Assembly (NCBI GenBank): GCA_030535875.1
Contig: JAUNRC010000004.1
Span: forward strand, 1 to 64,000
Direction: 5' to 3'
From: Akkermansia sp.
GTDB lineage: Bacteria; Verrucomicrobiota; Verrucomicrobiia; Verrucomicrobiales; Akkermansiaceae
DNA: 64,000 bases
Below, piece after piece: positions 33,600-42,202 of this stretch. How positions within the stretch are numbered: position 1 is the first letter of the stretch; the number at the start of each line of letters is the position of its first letter. The translations under genes were made by a program, and so were the position numbers. Under the pieces are notes generated by a model. The model searched no databases. It was not told the DNA's origin and saw only the letters and a program-made list of their open reading frames with translations.

Positions 33600-34058
33600 T
33601 TATTGAAGATAAAAGAGTTGATTAGCAAAGGATGACATCGTTGCAAAGGAATAGGCAACGGTTAAGATACTCATGAGAATAAAGGTGCGGTCTTTTGCCA
33701 CCCGTTCGCGATGCTCATCAGCACGACCGGGGCGCAGGCTGATAATCATAATGATGGCAAAAACGAGCCACGACAAGCCAAACATATTCTGCCAGTTCGG
33801 ATCCGTAAACAGCCGCGATTGAAAAAAGGTCGCCAAATAATACGCAGAATGCGGCAATACGCCCAATATAGCAAACTCGGGTCGCAAGCGGCCGCCGGTA
33901 AATAAGCGCATCCACACCACACCCCATGTGACAATAATTAAGGTAAATGCCACAACAAGCATCAATACGCCGTTGCCAAGCAGCCCGGTCAACAACGAAC
34001 CGCAACTCAGCAATACATAGAGCGGCACAGCCCAGTAGATGTAGTTCAAGCGCTTCAT
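33600..34058 (-). CDS. Small multi-span membrane protein
   Basis: A 152-residue protein with about five hydrophobic segments and a basic loop RPGRADEHRERVAKDR between the last two. No family recognised. The ATG at 34058 is preferred; a TTG at 34082 overlapping the osmC stop would add eight residues. Part of the osmC operon. Confidence 0.6.
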   Translation of the reverse strand: MKRLNYIYWAVPLYVLLSCGSLLTGLLGNGVLMLVVAFTLIIVTWGVVWMRLFTGGRLRPEFAILGVLPHSAYYLATFFQSRLFTDPNWQNMFGLSWLVFAIIMIISLRPGRADEHRERVAKDRTFILMSILTVAYSFATMSSFANQLFYLQ

Positions 34059-34069
34059 GCCATGCTTAA

Positions 34070-34477
34070 TCAGCCAATCCAATTCCAGGTAATGGGAACT
34101 TCGATGTCGGGGTGCAAACTACGCATGGCAGGACTACCCAGCACACATTCCTCAAGTGCAGCCTTGTGAGGCGTATCTGCCGGCAACGGAAGAGTGATAA
34201 TCGTACCGATGCGCGCTATACGACGAGGATTTGCGCTCATCTCCTTACTGACTTCGATGGTCAAGCCCTCGAGATTCAAATTTTCTTTTTCCGCATATAT
34301 CCCCATGATGGTGGCCATACAGGCAGCCATGGCTGAACACATCAAATCCGTCGGTGAGAACGATTCTCCTTTGCCGTGATTGTCAACGGGAGCATCCGTA
34401 CTGACTGTGGCTCCGCTCGGACCATGCTGCAATTCACAATGCAGACCGCCAACATACTTCATCGTGCACTTTACCAT
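34070..34477 (-). CDS. OsmC family peroxiredoxin-like protein
   Basis: A 135-residue OsmC/Ohr-fold protein. The family segment FSPTDLMCSAMAACMATIMG contains the conserved reactive-type Cys, and a second Cys is in LEECVLGSPA. OsmC proteins detoxify organic hydroperoxides in the cytosol; this YhfA-like variant may have another role. First gene of an operon with a membrane protein, a lipoprotein and tlyA. Confidence 0.88.
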   Translation of the reverse strand: MVKCTMKYVGGLHCELQHGPSGATVSTDAPVDNHGKGESFSPTDLMCSAMAACMATIMGIYAEKENLNLEGLTIEVSKEMSANPRRIARIGTIITLPLPADTPHKAALEECVLGSPAMRSLHPDIEVPITWNWIG

Positions 34478-34483
34478 GTCAGC

Positions 34484-34511
34484 ATTCTACACTTCGTTCG
34501 CTCGCTGTCAA
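34484..34511 (-). promoter_or_regulatory. Promoter of the osmC operon
   Basis: Minus strand: TTGACA (34511-34506), 16 bases, TAGAAT (34489-34484), six bases to the ATG at 34477. The AT-rich gap 34512-34639 toward the ABC genes holds no other clear element. Confidence 0.7.
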
Positions 34512-34639
34512 GTTATATTTAGCTCGCAGTACACGAAAATCTCACTCAAAAGGGAAAAGTTACAACTTCGCATAATACATGTAATGCAAAATTATATTTG
34601 CCTAGAATGACAGCAAGTCAGCGATATCACACTTTCAAC

Positions 34640-34667
34640 TTGAAAACACGCGAAAAGCTGGTAGAAT
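34640..34667 (+). promoter_or_regulatory. Promoter of gliding-type ABC operon
   Basis: TTGAAA at 34640-34645, 16 bases, TAGAAT at 34662-34667, 11 bases to the ATG at 34679. Confidence 0.65.
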
Positions 34668-34678
34668 AGTTTGCGCGT

Positions 34679-35617
34679 ATGAGCATGGTGACAGCAGAAC
34701 ATTTACACAAGACGTTCGGTCGGTTCACGGCTGTGAAAGATGCGAGCTTCTCGATTGACAAAGGCGAAATCGTGGGTTTTCTCGGTCCGAATGGTGCCGG
34801 CAAAACGACCACGATGAAAATGCTGACCGGCTATCTGCCGCCGACAGCCGGTACGGCAAGCATAGCCGGTTACGACATTCTGACGCACCCACTCGATGCG
34901 CGCCGTCATCTGGGCTACATGCCGGAGAACGTCCCGCTGTATGATGAAATGCGAGTGTATGAATATCTTGATTATCGTGCACGTCTCAAAGGCATCTGCG
35001 GAAAGTCCGTACGCATGCAAATCGGCGAAGTGATTGAAAAATGCGGACTCACCCCCAAACGCAAAAATCTTATCAACACGCTCTCCAAGGGATTCCGTCA
35101 ACGCGTGGGACTGGCGGATGCACTTCTCGGCAATCCCGATCTCCTCATCCTAGATGAACCGACCAATGGTTTGGACCCCAACCAGATTCGTCAAATTCGC
35201 GAACTCATCCGCGCTCTCGCCGAAAATCACACCGTCATCCTCTCCACCCACATCCTCAGCGAAGTGGAAATGATATGCAATAAGGTAATCATCATCGATC
35301 AAGGTGAAATCAAAGCTGCCGATACCCCTGAGAACCTCACTCGCGGTCTGCGAGCAGCCGGACGCGTATCGTTAGAGTTCAAGGGTGACCTTGACGCAGT
35401 TGTGGCTGAACTCGAGGCTTTTGCTCCCGTTAAAAAAGTAATCATCGAAGAACCTCAGGATGGCTGGCACCGCCTATTGGTGCGAGCTGAGCCCGGGACG
35501 GATACCCGAGAGAAAGCCGCAGCCATCATCACCTCGCACGGCTGCATCCTGCGCCATATTTACCGCCACATCCCCAGTCTGGAGGACGTCTTCGTCGAGA
35601 TGACCCGCCGAGACTAA
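34679..35617 (+). CDS. ABC transporter ATP-binding protein (GldA-like)
   Basis: A 312-residue ABC ATPase with Walker A GPNGAGKTT near residue 39, a signature region LSKGFRQRVGLADAL and Walker B LLILDEPTNGLDP. The C-terminal 90 residues form an accessory domain as in GldA and other ABC-2 exporters. With the next three genes it forms a four-gene unit: ATPase, permease, GldG-like subunit, DUF4340 protein. Exported substrate is unknown; the organism need not glide. Confidence 0.88.
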   Translation: MSMVTAEHLHKTFGRFTAVKDASFSIDKGEIVGFLGPNGAGKTTTMKMLTGYLPPTAGTASIAGYDILTHPLDARRHLGYMPENVPLYDEMRVYEYLDYRARLKGICGKSVRMQIGEVIEKCGLTPKRKNLINTLSKGFRQRVGLADALLGNPDLLILDEPTNGLDPNQIRQIRELIRALAENHTVILSTHILSEVEMICNKVIIIDQGEIKAADTPENLTRGLRAAGRVSLEFKGDLDAVVAELEAFAPVKKVIIEEPQDGWHRLLVRAEPGTDTREKAAAIITSHGCILRHIYRHIPSLEDVFVEMTRRD

Positions 35618-35664
35618 TCATCACCCCCTGCTCGCCTCGAATCGTAATTTTTACAATATCAACA

Positions 35665-36486
35665 ATGTCAAGCGATAATACTACAATCCGGCGCACGACC
35701 AGTTACTTTTCAACCTTGCGAACGATTTACGCCAAGGAATTGCGCGGCTACCTGTGCGTTCCTTTCGGCTGGGTCGTGCTAGGCTGCACGATGGCTCTGC
35801 AAGGCTTTATTCTTCAAGCTGTTCTTCAAATTATGAGCCATGCGACGGGCAACGGTGTACTTTACCACATGCTCGACAACCTCAACTTTTGGTTTTATTT
35901 TATCTTCATCTTCCCGCTCATCACCATGCGTTGTTTAGCGGAAGAAGAACGTCAGGGTACACTCGAGGGGCTGTTGACCGCCCCTGTTACGACTACTCAA
36001 ATTGTTCTGGGTAAATACTTTGCAGCTTACACCTTCTATCTCATTCTCTGGTTACCCATGCTGCTTTATCCCAGTGTGAGCCGACTGGGTAATTTATACA
36101 CAGAGTTGCGCTACGGCATACAACCTGAGGGCACAATAACCTACATGATTGCCGACTGGGTAGGCCCCTTCACCATTTTGGCTCTTACGGGTGCATTCTT
36201 CGTAGCCTTAGGCATATTGTGCTCCGCCATGTCCCGCAGCCAGATTATTTCGGCCATTCTGAGTACCTGCCTCATGATTATGTATTATTTCATGGGACGT
36301 GTTACGGAATTGTGGGGAGAGTTCCCGGCTGCTCCCATTTTCCATTACCTCTCCTGCACGGAACAGGTTAAGTCCTTTGCCAGCGGCGTTATCGACACAC
36401 GCCCCTTCGTTCTCTACATTTCTCTGACCATCTTTACCTTAGCCCTTACTAAACGCGTTGTGGATTATCGACGCTGGACACGATAA
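35665..36486 (+). CDS. ABC-2 permease subunit (GldF-like)
   Basis: A 273-residue membrane protein with six predicted helices and a first cytosolic stretch IYAKELRGYLCVPFGWV typical of ABC-2 permeases. The EEERQGTLEGLLTAPVTTTQIVLGKY loop is a strong family match. It pairs with the upstream ATPase in the inner membrane. Confidence 0.87.
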   Translation: MSSDNTTIRRTTSYFSTLRTIYAKELRGYLCVPFGWVVLGCTMALQGFILQAVLQIMSHATGNGVLYHMLDNLNFWFYFIFIFPLITMRCLAEEERQGTLEGLLTAPVTTTQIVLGKYFAAYTFYLILWLPMLLYPSVSRLGNLYTELRYGIQPEGTITYMIADWVGPFTILALTGAFFVALGILCSAMSRSQIISAILSTCLMIMYYFMGRVTELWGEFPAAPIFHYLSCTEQVKSFASGVIDTRPFVLYISLTIFTLALTKRVVDYRRWTR

Positions 36487-36523
36487 ACCGACCACCCGAA
36501 ACCTTTAAGACTCGTACCACTCC

Positions 36524-38047
36524 ATGAGAAAGAAAGAATTTACCGGCCATCCTGATGCCAAAAAGCCCAAGGGTAATCCTCTGGCTTGGCTCAATCTGCT
36601 GTTGCTTTCCATCTTCGTACTGGCATGCAATTACATCGGTTGCCGAGAATATGCCCGAGCTGACCTCTCCGAGCAAGAGAGTTACTCTATCTCCGAACGT
36701 ACTCTCAACGTCCTTTCCAGCGACCGCATCCAAAAGCGAGAAACGCCCATCCGAATCATCTTCGCATTCCAACGTACAGCCACAGGCTATGCCCGTATGT
36801 ACTCCCTTCTGGAAGAATACAAACGCCACGGCAAGGGTAAAATCATCATTGATTGCTTCGACCCCCTCCGTGAGCCCAACAGAGCACGCGAAATTTCGCA
36901 GATATACGGCGTGAGCTTCGATCAGAACCTCTGCGTGGTAGATGCCCGAGAAGACCATACAGTCTCCCTCAAAACCTTTGAAGAAGACCGCAGCGACCGC
37001 AAGCATGTCCGTATTCGTCCGGGCGCTTCATTCATGAAATATGAAGTACTGCCGGATGAAACCAAGCGAATTGTCGCACTCATGATGGATGAGGTACTTT
37101 GCTCCGCCGTTACCGAGGCTGTTGAGGGCGACATGCGCCGCATGTATGTAGTGGAAGGCAAAGGCGGAGTATCGCGCGATGACCAATCTCTGCTCGAGAC
37201 ACTCGGCCTCATCACCGGCTCCCTTAATATTCAGCTCTCATGGGTTAATCTCAACGAGGCGGAGGTTCTCCCGGCAGATGCCGAAGGCCTCATTATCGTT
37301 TCGCCGCAAACTGATTTCACTGAAAATGAAATGAGAGTCATTCGTGAGTTCTGGGAGCGCGAAGGCCGCCATGCTGTCTTCATTGCCCTCGACCCGACCA
37401 ATACCAAGCTCCCCATGCTCTATCGCTTCCTGCGCGAACAGGGAGTGCGCCCCAACGCTGACCGCGTGTTGCTGCGCAATCGCAAGCGCGCTTACTACGA
37501 TATTTCGGCGGTCATGCCCAAGGGACTCAACTGCACCAAAGCCTTCTGGAACAACACAACCCAAATTGAAGGACAATCCATGTCACTCACACTCGAACAC
37601 GGAGATGAGAACATGGCCGCTATCCGCAAGCTCACCACCTATCCGTTGCTCATGAGTACAGCCGAATATTATGGTGAGACGAGCCGCGATTTGGAGCCGT
37701 CCTTCCATCCGCAGGAAGATAAGGAAGGCCCCCTGTGCCTGCAAGCGGCCGTCACCAGAGGTAGCAACAATGACCCCAATAACCTCAGCACCATGATTGT
37801 CACCGGCAACATCGATATGTTGACCCGCGAAAATGCTCGCAAAGAGCAGACAGATTACATGCGTTCGCTCTGGGCTTGGATGATGCACCGCCCCGAATAT
37901 GCCGGTAAGAGTTCCAATCAGGACCTCACCATGAAGATTGACCTCAATCGGCATACGCGCAGCGCCGTTGAACACATTACGCTTATTATCATGCCGTTGC
38001 TGGCTCTTCTGATGGCACTTGCCATTTGGAACACTCGTCGTCATTGA
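36524..38047 (+). CDS. GldG-like ABC auxiliary protein
   Basis: A 507-residue protein with an N-terminal membrane helix (about 22-42), a large periplasmic ABC_transp_aux/GldG domain and a C-terminal helix (about 486-503). Features such as LSEQESYSISERTLNVL after the first helix and the VVSPQTDFTENE-type region fit the family. Forms a complex with the permease; role in gliding-type exporters is poorly known. Confidence 0.83.
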   Translation: MRKKEFTGHPDAKKPKGNPLAWLNLLLLSIFVLACNYIGCREYARADLSEQESYSISERTLNVLSSDRIQKRETPIRIIFAFQRTATGYARMYSLLEEYKRHGKGKIIIDCFDPLREPNRAREISQIYGVSFDQNLCVVDAREDHTVSLKTFEEDRSDRKHVRIRPGASFMKYEVLPDETKRIVALMMDEVLCSAVTEAVEGDMRRMYVVEGKGGVSRDDQSLLETLGLITGSLNIQLSWVNLNEAEVLPADAEGLIIVSPQTDFTENEMRVIREFWEREGRHAVFIALDPTNTKLPMLYRFLREQGVRPNADRVLLRNRKRAYYDISAVMPKGLNCTKAFWNNTTQIEGQSMSLTLEHGDENMAAIRKLTTYPLLMSTAEYYGETSRDLEPSFHPQEDKEGPLCLQAAVTRGSNNDPNNLSTMIVTGNIDMLTRENARKEQTDYMRSLWAWMMHRPEYAGKSSNQDLTMKIDLNRHTRSAVEHITLIIMPLLALLMALAIWNTRRH

Positions 38048-38061
38048 TTTCATTACTTCAC

Positions 38062-40323
38062 ATGAGAATCATTACCACAGTTTTTCTGGCCCTTCTGGCT
38101 ATCCTGAGTGTCACGGCCTCCGTCTTTCTGACCATTGACGGAAACTTGGCACGACTGACAGGTTGGTACAGCTTTAAGCCGGGCATGTCTCTCTTCTCAA
38201 CTGAAAACACGACCAGACTTTCTGACGTTTGTTGGATGCGAATTCGCGACCTGCACGACACTATCGAATGTTCCAAAGCAGAAGACGGTACATGGTGGAT
38301 TAATAAACCTTTCCGCGACAGATTAAACCCGACAGTAGCTGCCGCCATCCTTACTTTCACAGAAAAAGCTCGCGTCGTTGATACCTTGCCACTCAACAAG
38401 CACACAAGAAGTCGCTTGCGTGAATACGGAGTACAATCCAACCCTCATACCATTACGCTGAAAGTCAAAGACTCGCAAGAAGATTTAACCACCATTGCAC
38501 GTTACACTTTAGGTAATGTCTCGCCTTGGTTGGCAGATGCCGGAGACGGAGAAAGCGTCATGCCGACTTCCTACCTGAGAACTGATTTTTATGGCAAAGA
38601 TAAACGCATACACGTAGTCAGCGGCAACATTCTCAACATCTTCAAAGATGGGTTGTCTGCTCTCCGAGACCCCCGCCCCCTGCTCTTCACCCCGGATTCC
38701 ATCCGCGAGATTAAGATAACTCACACAGGAGAAAAAGCCCCCCTGCTCATCAAACGAGCCAGCGCCGAGGCACCATGGAACATCACTTCACCTTGCATCA
38801 CCTCAGCAGATCAGGATAAGGTAAATAACCTAATCGCTTCTTTTGCTCAAATTTCTGCCGCTAAGGTTGAAGATGCCGCAGATTGCACAATCAACGGCAA
38901 TCCCTCATCTACCATTGAAATCAAATCAATAACTCAGGATGAGCCCATTAAGCTCACCCTTTACGACAGCTTTGCCTCCCCTACGGATGGCCAGCAACTC
39001 TGCCATGCCACAGTTAGTAACAGACCCGTCGTCTTCACCTTGCAGGCTCAGCCTCGCGTAAGTCGCAAAGGCAGCTATTCCCGCATTGTCAACAGCATTT
39101 GCAATCTGCCTGTACTGCCGACCAAAGCCATGGCTCAGCTACGTTCCGGTAATGAAACGATATATACCTCAGATCTGCCCCTGTCACTTGATGAACTGCG
39201 GTCTTTAAAATTCACCGACATCATCGACAAAGACGTTGAAAGAGTGGTCCTCAAGGCTCGTGACAGTGCGGATTCCCTGCGACTTCTGCTTATTCCCGGC
39301 GATAAGGAAAGTGAAGTGAGCGATATATGGATGTACTCCGTCGGCAAAGCTCCATTCGAGGCAGCGGAAGAGTTGATAGTACGCCGCTTTATCAACGGAT
39401 TGGGGAGCATTCCCGTGCGCGGGGTGGAAGCAGACCTGCAACCGGGTGAAGACCGCCGCAGCTTCATGGCCCGTTACGGCTTGGATAAGCCCTACTACAG
39501 CCTCTACATCCGTCCGAAATCCTGTCTTTACAGAGCAACTCTTTTCGGCATTGATTTGCCTTTGGTAAAAGATCGCGACGCTCGCATCTTCTACATAGCC
39601 CGTTACCGCGACCCCGTGACAGGCAAAGGAAAATGGGTAGGCATGGAGCGCAATGGAAACTCCGTTTTCTGGCTCAGCACAAGATTGACGCGTACCTTTT
39701 CTCTTTCGCCCAACAAATGGCGAGCCCGCAACCTCGTCAATTTCCCCATATCGGCACTTCGTAAGCTGACTCTCGGGTTCCAACAAGCTCCCTTACAACT
39801 CGATTATGACTATATCGGTGAAACCTGGTCAGGCAAACTCGGAGATGAAGACGTCACACCCCGAATTAACCCCCATCGTGCAGAATATTACATCCGCCAA
39901 CTCCAAAAACTCAAAGCTTCGGAATGGCTCGACAAAGACGATGAATATGCTCTGGAAGCGCTCCGCACACCTGCTTTCAGCGTACGTCTCGACTTGGAGA
40001 TAACAGATTATTCCGATGCCGATGTTGTCGTGATGGATGTTAACGACCTGGACCACGAAAGCCTTGCTCCCTCCATGGGAGATTCCCGCACCGATAAAGC
40101 CCGGGAAGCACTGGAGGAAAACACAGCAACCGATGCCGCCCTCAGAGCCCTCGCGCTGCAGGAACGCAAGACACACGCAAGCTCCATCACCATCGAAGTA
40201 GCTCCATCTGACCAAACATCCGATAAGCCTTTCTTCTACGGCCGAATCAAAGAAACCGGCGAGCTGTTCATGCTCCCCTTTGCGGAGGCACAGGGATTAG
40301 CAGGCAACATTCTTGATATGTAA
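38062..40323 (+). CDS. DUF4340 domain-containing protein
   Basis: A 753-residue protein with one N-terminal membrane helix (about 3-22) and a large extracytoplasmic beta-rich part made of repeated DUF4340-like units (segments such as RLREYGVQSNPHTITLKV and a similar one around residue 470, ARYGLDKPYYSLYI). DUF4340 genes regularly follow gldF/gldG homologues. The C-terminus is acidic and helical. The ATG at 38062 gives a proper signal anchor; an earlier in-frame start overlaps the gldG-like gene. Confidence 0.78.
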   Translation: MRIITTVFLALLAILSVTASVFLTIDGNLARLTGWYSFKPGMSLFSTENTTRLSDVCWMRIRDLHDTIECSKAEDGTWWINKPFRDRLNPTVAAAILTFTEKARVVDTLPLNKHTRSRLREYGVQSNPHTITLKVKDSQEDLTTIARYTLGNVSPWLADAGDGESVMPTSYLRTDFYGKDKRIHVVSGNILNIFKDGLSALRDPRPLLFTPDSIREIKITHTGEKAPLLIKRASAEAPWNITSPCITSADQDKVNNLIASFAQISAAKVEDAADCTINGNPSSTIEIKSITQDEPIKLTLYDSFASPTDGQQLCHATVSNRPVVFTLQAQPRVSRKGSYSRIVNSICNLPVLPTKAMAQLRSGNETIYTSDLPLSLDELRSLKFTDIIDKDVERVVLKARDSADSLRLLLIPGDKESEVSDIWMYSVGKAPFEAAEELIVRRFINGLGSIPVRGVEADLQPGEDRRSFMARYGLDKPYYSLYIRPKSCLYRATLFGIDLPLVKDRDARIFYIARYRDPVTGKGKWVGMERNGNSVFWLSTRLTRTFSLSPNKWRARNLVNFPISALRKLTLGFQQAPLQLDYDYIGETWSGKLGDEDVTPRINPHRAEYYIRQLQKLKASEWLDKDDEYALEALRTPAFSVRLDLEITDYSDADVVVMDVNDLDHESLAPSMGDSRTDKAREALEENTATDAALRALALQERKTHASSITIEVAPSDQTSDKPFFYGRIKETGELFMLPFAEAQGLAGNILDM

Positions 40324-40359
40324 TCACCGCTACATTTACCATTAAACCGCTTACACATC

Positions 40360-41208
40360 ATGTGGCTTTGGAAAAAAACGATTGCAAAAAGTAACGAAGA
40401 AGAATGGCAGCAACGCGTTGGTAATCTCCCCGGAGCTGTCTTCAGTGAAGGATTTCAGGCTGAACGGCTCAACATAGATGTCTATACCGAGAAAGAAGAA
40501 GAAGCGCTGATACTCGAAGCCTGTTATGGCGGCCATTCAGAACAAATCAACACCATCGACTGGGTTGCAGCAACCGCCCCCGAGAACACCCCTCCCCTCA
40601 TTATCCGTAATCGTTTGGTCATCTCTGCAAGCGATGAGCCTGACGTTCTCGAACAGCTCCGCCGGCAATATCCCGGACGTATCATCCTGACTTTCCCTGC
40701 CGAACGGGCATTCGGTACCGGCAATCATGCCACCACCTCAACATGTCTGCGCATGTTGTGCGATGAAATCAAAGGGCGACAATCAGAATGGACCCTCACC
40801 GACATCGGTTGCGGTACGGGCGTGCTTGCTTTGGCAGGCCTGCGACTGGGAGCAAAGCAGGCAATCAGTTTCGATTTCGACCCCATTGCCGTCGAAGTGG
40901 CACAACGCAATATCGATCGTAACGGTGGAGCCGATAATCTGGAACTCTTCCAGGCTGATGTGTTCGAATGGACCCCTGCCCCCGGCGAACAAGCCGACAT
41001 CGTTCTGGCTAATCTCTTCTCGACAGTCTTGCAGAAAGCCTTTCCCCGCCTGATTGCAGCCATGAAACAAGATGGAGTTCTCATCATCTCCGGCATTCTT
41101 AACAGCCAAAAAGACGAGACTCTACATGCTGCCGAGGCAGCCGGCCTTAAAGTAATAAAAGTCGTCTCGCGTGGTAAGTGGACCACAGCCAAACTCACCC
41201 TTGCATGA
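40360..41208 (+). CDS. prmA: Ribosomal protein L11 methyltransferase
   Basis: A 282-residue SAM-dependent enzyme trimethylating lysines of L11. Family motifs: AFGTGNHATTSTCL near residue 119, DIGCGTGVLALAGLRLGA, and a catalytic-region DIVLANLFSTVL in place of the NILA motif. Its stop overlaps the tsaB start (ATGA), opening a four-gene overlapping set. Confidence 0.92.
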   Translation: MWLWKKTIAKSNEEEWQQRVGNLPGAVFSEGFQAERLNIDVYTEKEEEALILEACYGGHSEQINTIDWVAATAPENTPPLIIRNRLVISASDEPDVLEQLRRQYPGRIILTFPAERAFGTGNHATTSTCLRMLCDEIKGRQSEWTLTDIGCGTGVLALAGLRLGAKQAISFDFDPIAVEVAQRNIDRNGGADNLELFQADVFEWTPAPGEQADIVLANLFSTVLQKAFPRLIAAMKQDGVLIISGILNSQKDETLHAAEAAGLKVIKVVSRGKWTTAKLTLA

Positions 41209-41852
41209 ATATCCTAGCCATAGAATGTTCACAGGCTCATGCCTCCGTCTGCCTTTCCAAGAATGGCGAGAGCGTATTTTGCTCAGACTGGACAGCCGCC
41301 AGAAATCATGATGAGCACCTCTTCCCCGCTCTTGCACAAGCTCTGGAGAAATTGGCAACAGAACCGCTACACCTCATTCTTGTAGGAGCCGGTCCCGGTA
41401 GCTATGGAGGAGTGCGAGTTGCATTGGCCGCAGCCGTAGGACTTTCCACTGTCAAACATTCCCGTATGGTTGCAATTGGCTCATGGGACGACCTTGCAGC
41501 CGACAATGGTGCCTGCATCGTGGCAGACGCTCGCCGCGGAGGCTGGACTCTGCGCCGACCTGACGGAAATATCTCCGTTGTCACAAGTTCAGAATTACAA
41601 CAGGAGGCAGCAAATGGAGCTCTCCTTTTCAGCACAGAGTCCGAACAAGCCATGCTTTCCGCCGGAATATCAGCAGCTCGCTGCAATGTCACCCCGACGG
41701 CTGAAGGGCTGATTCGTAGCTGGCTGGCACTTTCAACGTCTCAACAGGAAGAACTTGCGGCAAAGCCGGCCGAGCCGATTTACGTACGACCGCCCCACAT
41801 TACGGAGGCCAAGCACAAGCCTTGGGAAATCAAGAAACAACCGAAGGCATGA
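41205..41852 (+). CDS. tsaB: tRNA threonylcarbamoyladenosine protein TsaB
   Basis: A 215-residue ASKHA-fold protein that partners TsaD and TsaE in making t6A on tRNA. It begins ILAIECSQAHASVCL (family ILaIDTST) and has the GAGPGSYGGVRVAL motif near 64. The usual Asp-Thr of the first motif is Glu-Cys, a mild deviation. Starts within the prmA stop (ATGA) and ends within the next start. Confidence 0.88.
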   Translation: MNILAIECSQAHASVCLSKNGESVFCSDWTAARNHDEHLFPALAQALEKLATEPLHLILVGAGPGSYGGVRVALAAAVGLSTVKHSRMVAIGSWDDLAADNGACIVADARRGGWTLRRPDGNISVVTSSELQQEAANGALLFSTESEQAMLSAGISAARCNVTPTAEGLIRSWLALSTSQQEELAAKPAEPIYVRPPHITEAKHKPWEIKKQPKA

Positions 41853-42202
41853 GTACAAACGACGGCACAATCGTTCACACATGTCAGCGCTGCGGAGCCT
41901 GCTGTCGCTGGGAAGGCGATGTTTGTCTGACGGAGGATGACATTACAGCTATTGCCGCTTATCTCAATATGAGCGAAGAGGCCTTCATCGAGCAATATTG
42001 TCGATTACAGCGCAACCGCCGAGGCCTTTCCCTTATCGATGCCGACAATGGTAACGGTCCATGTTGCATGCTCACCGATGAAGGCTGCCGCATACAACCC
42101 GTCAAACCGCAACAATGTAAGGATTTCCCCTACAAATGGAACTTCCCCGGCTGGGAGCAGCGCTGCCCCGGCGCAGGAAAAACATCCTATGAGCCTACAT
42201 GA
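41849..42202 (+). CDS. YkgJ family cysteine-cluster protein
   Basis: A 117-residue protein of the CxxCxxCC family (zinc- or iron-chelating cluster): CQRCGACCRW near residue 12, then GPCCML, GCRIQ and QCKDFPY, giving about ten cysteines in the expected spacing. Function of the family is not established. Overlaps both neighbours by four bases (ATGA). Confidence 0.85.
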   Translation: MSTNDGTIVHTCQRCGACCRWEGDVCLTEDDITAIAAYLNMSEEAFIEQYCRLQRNRRGLSLIDADNGNGPCCMLTDEGCRIQPVKPQQCKDFPYKWNFPGWEQRCPGAGKTSYEPT

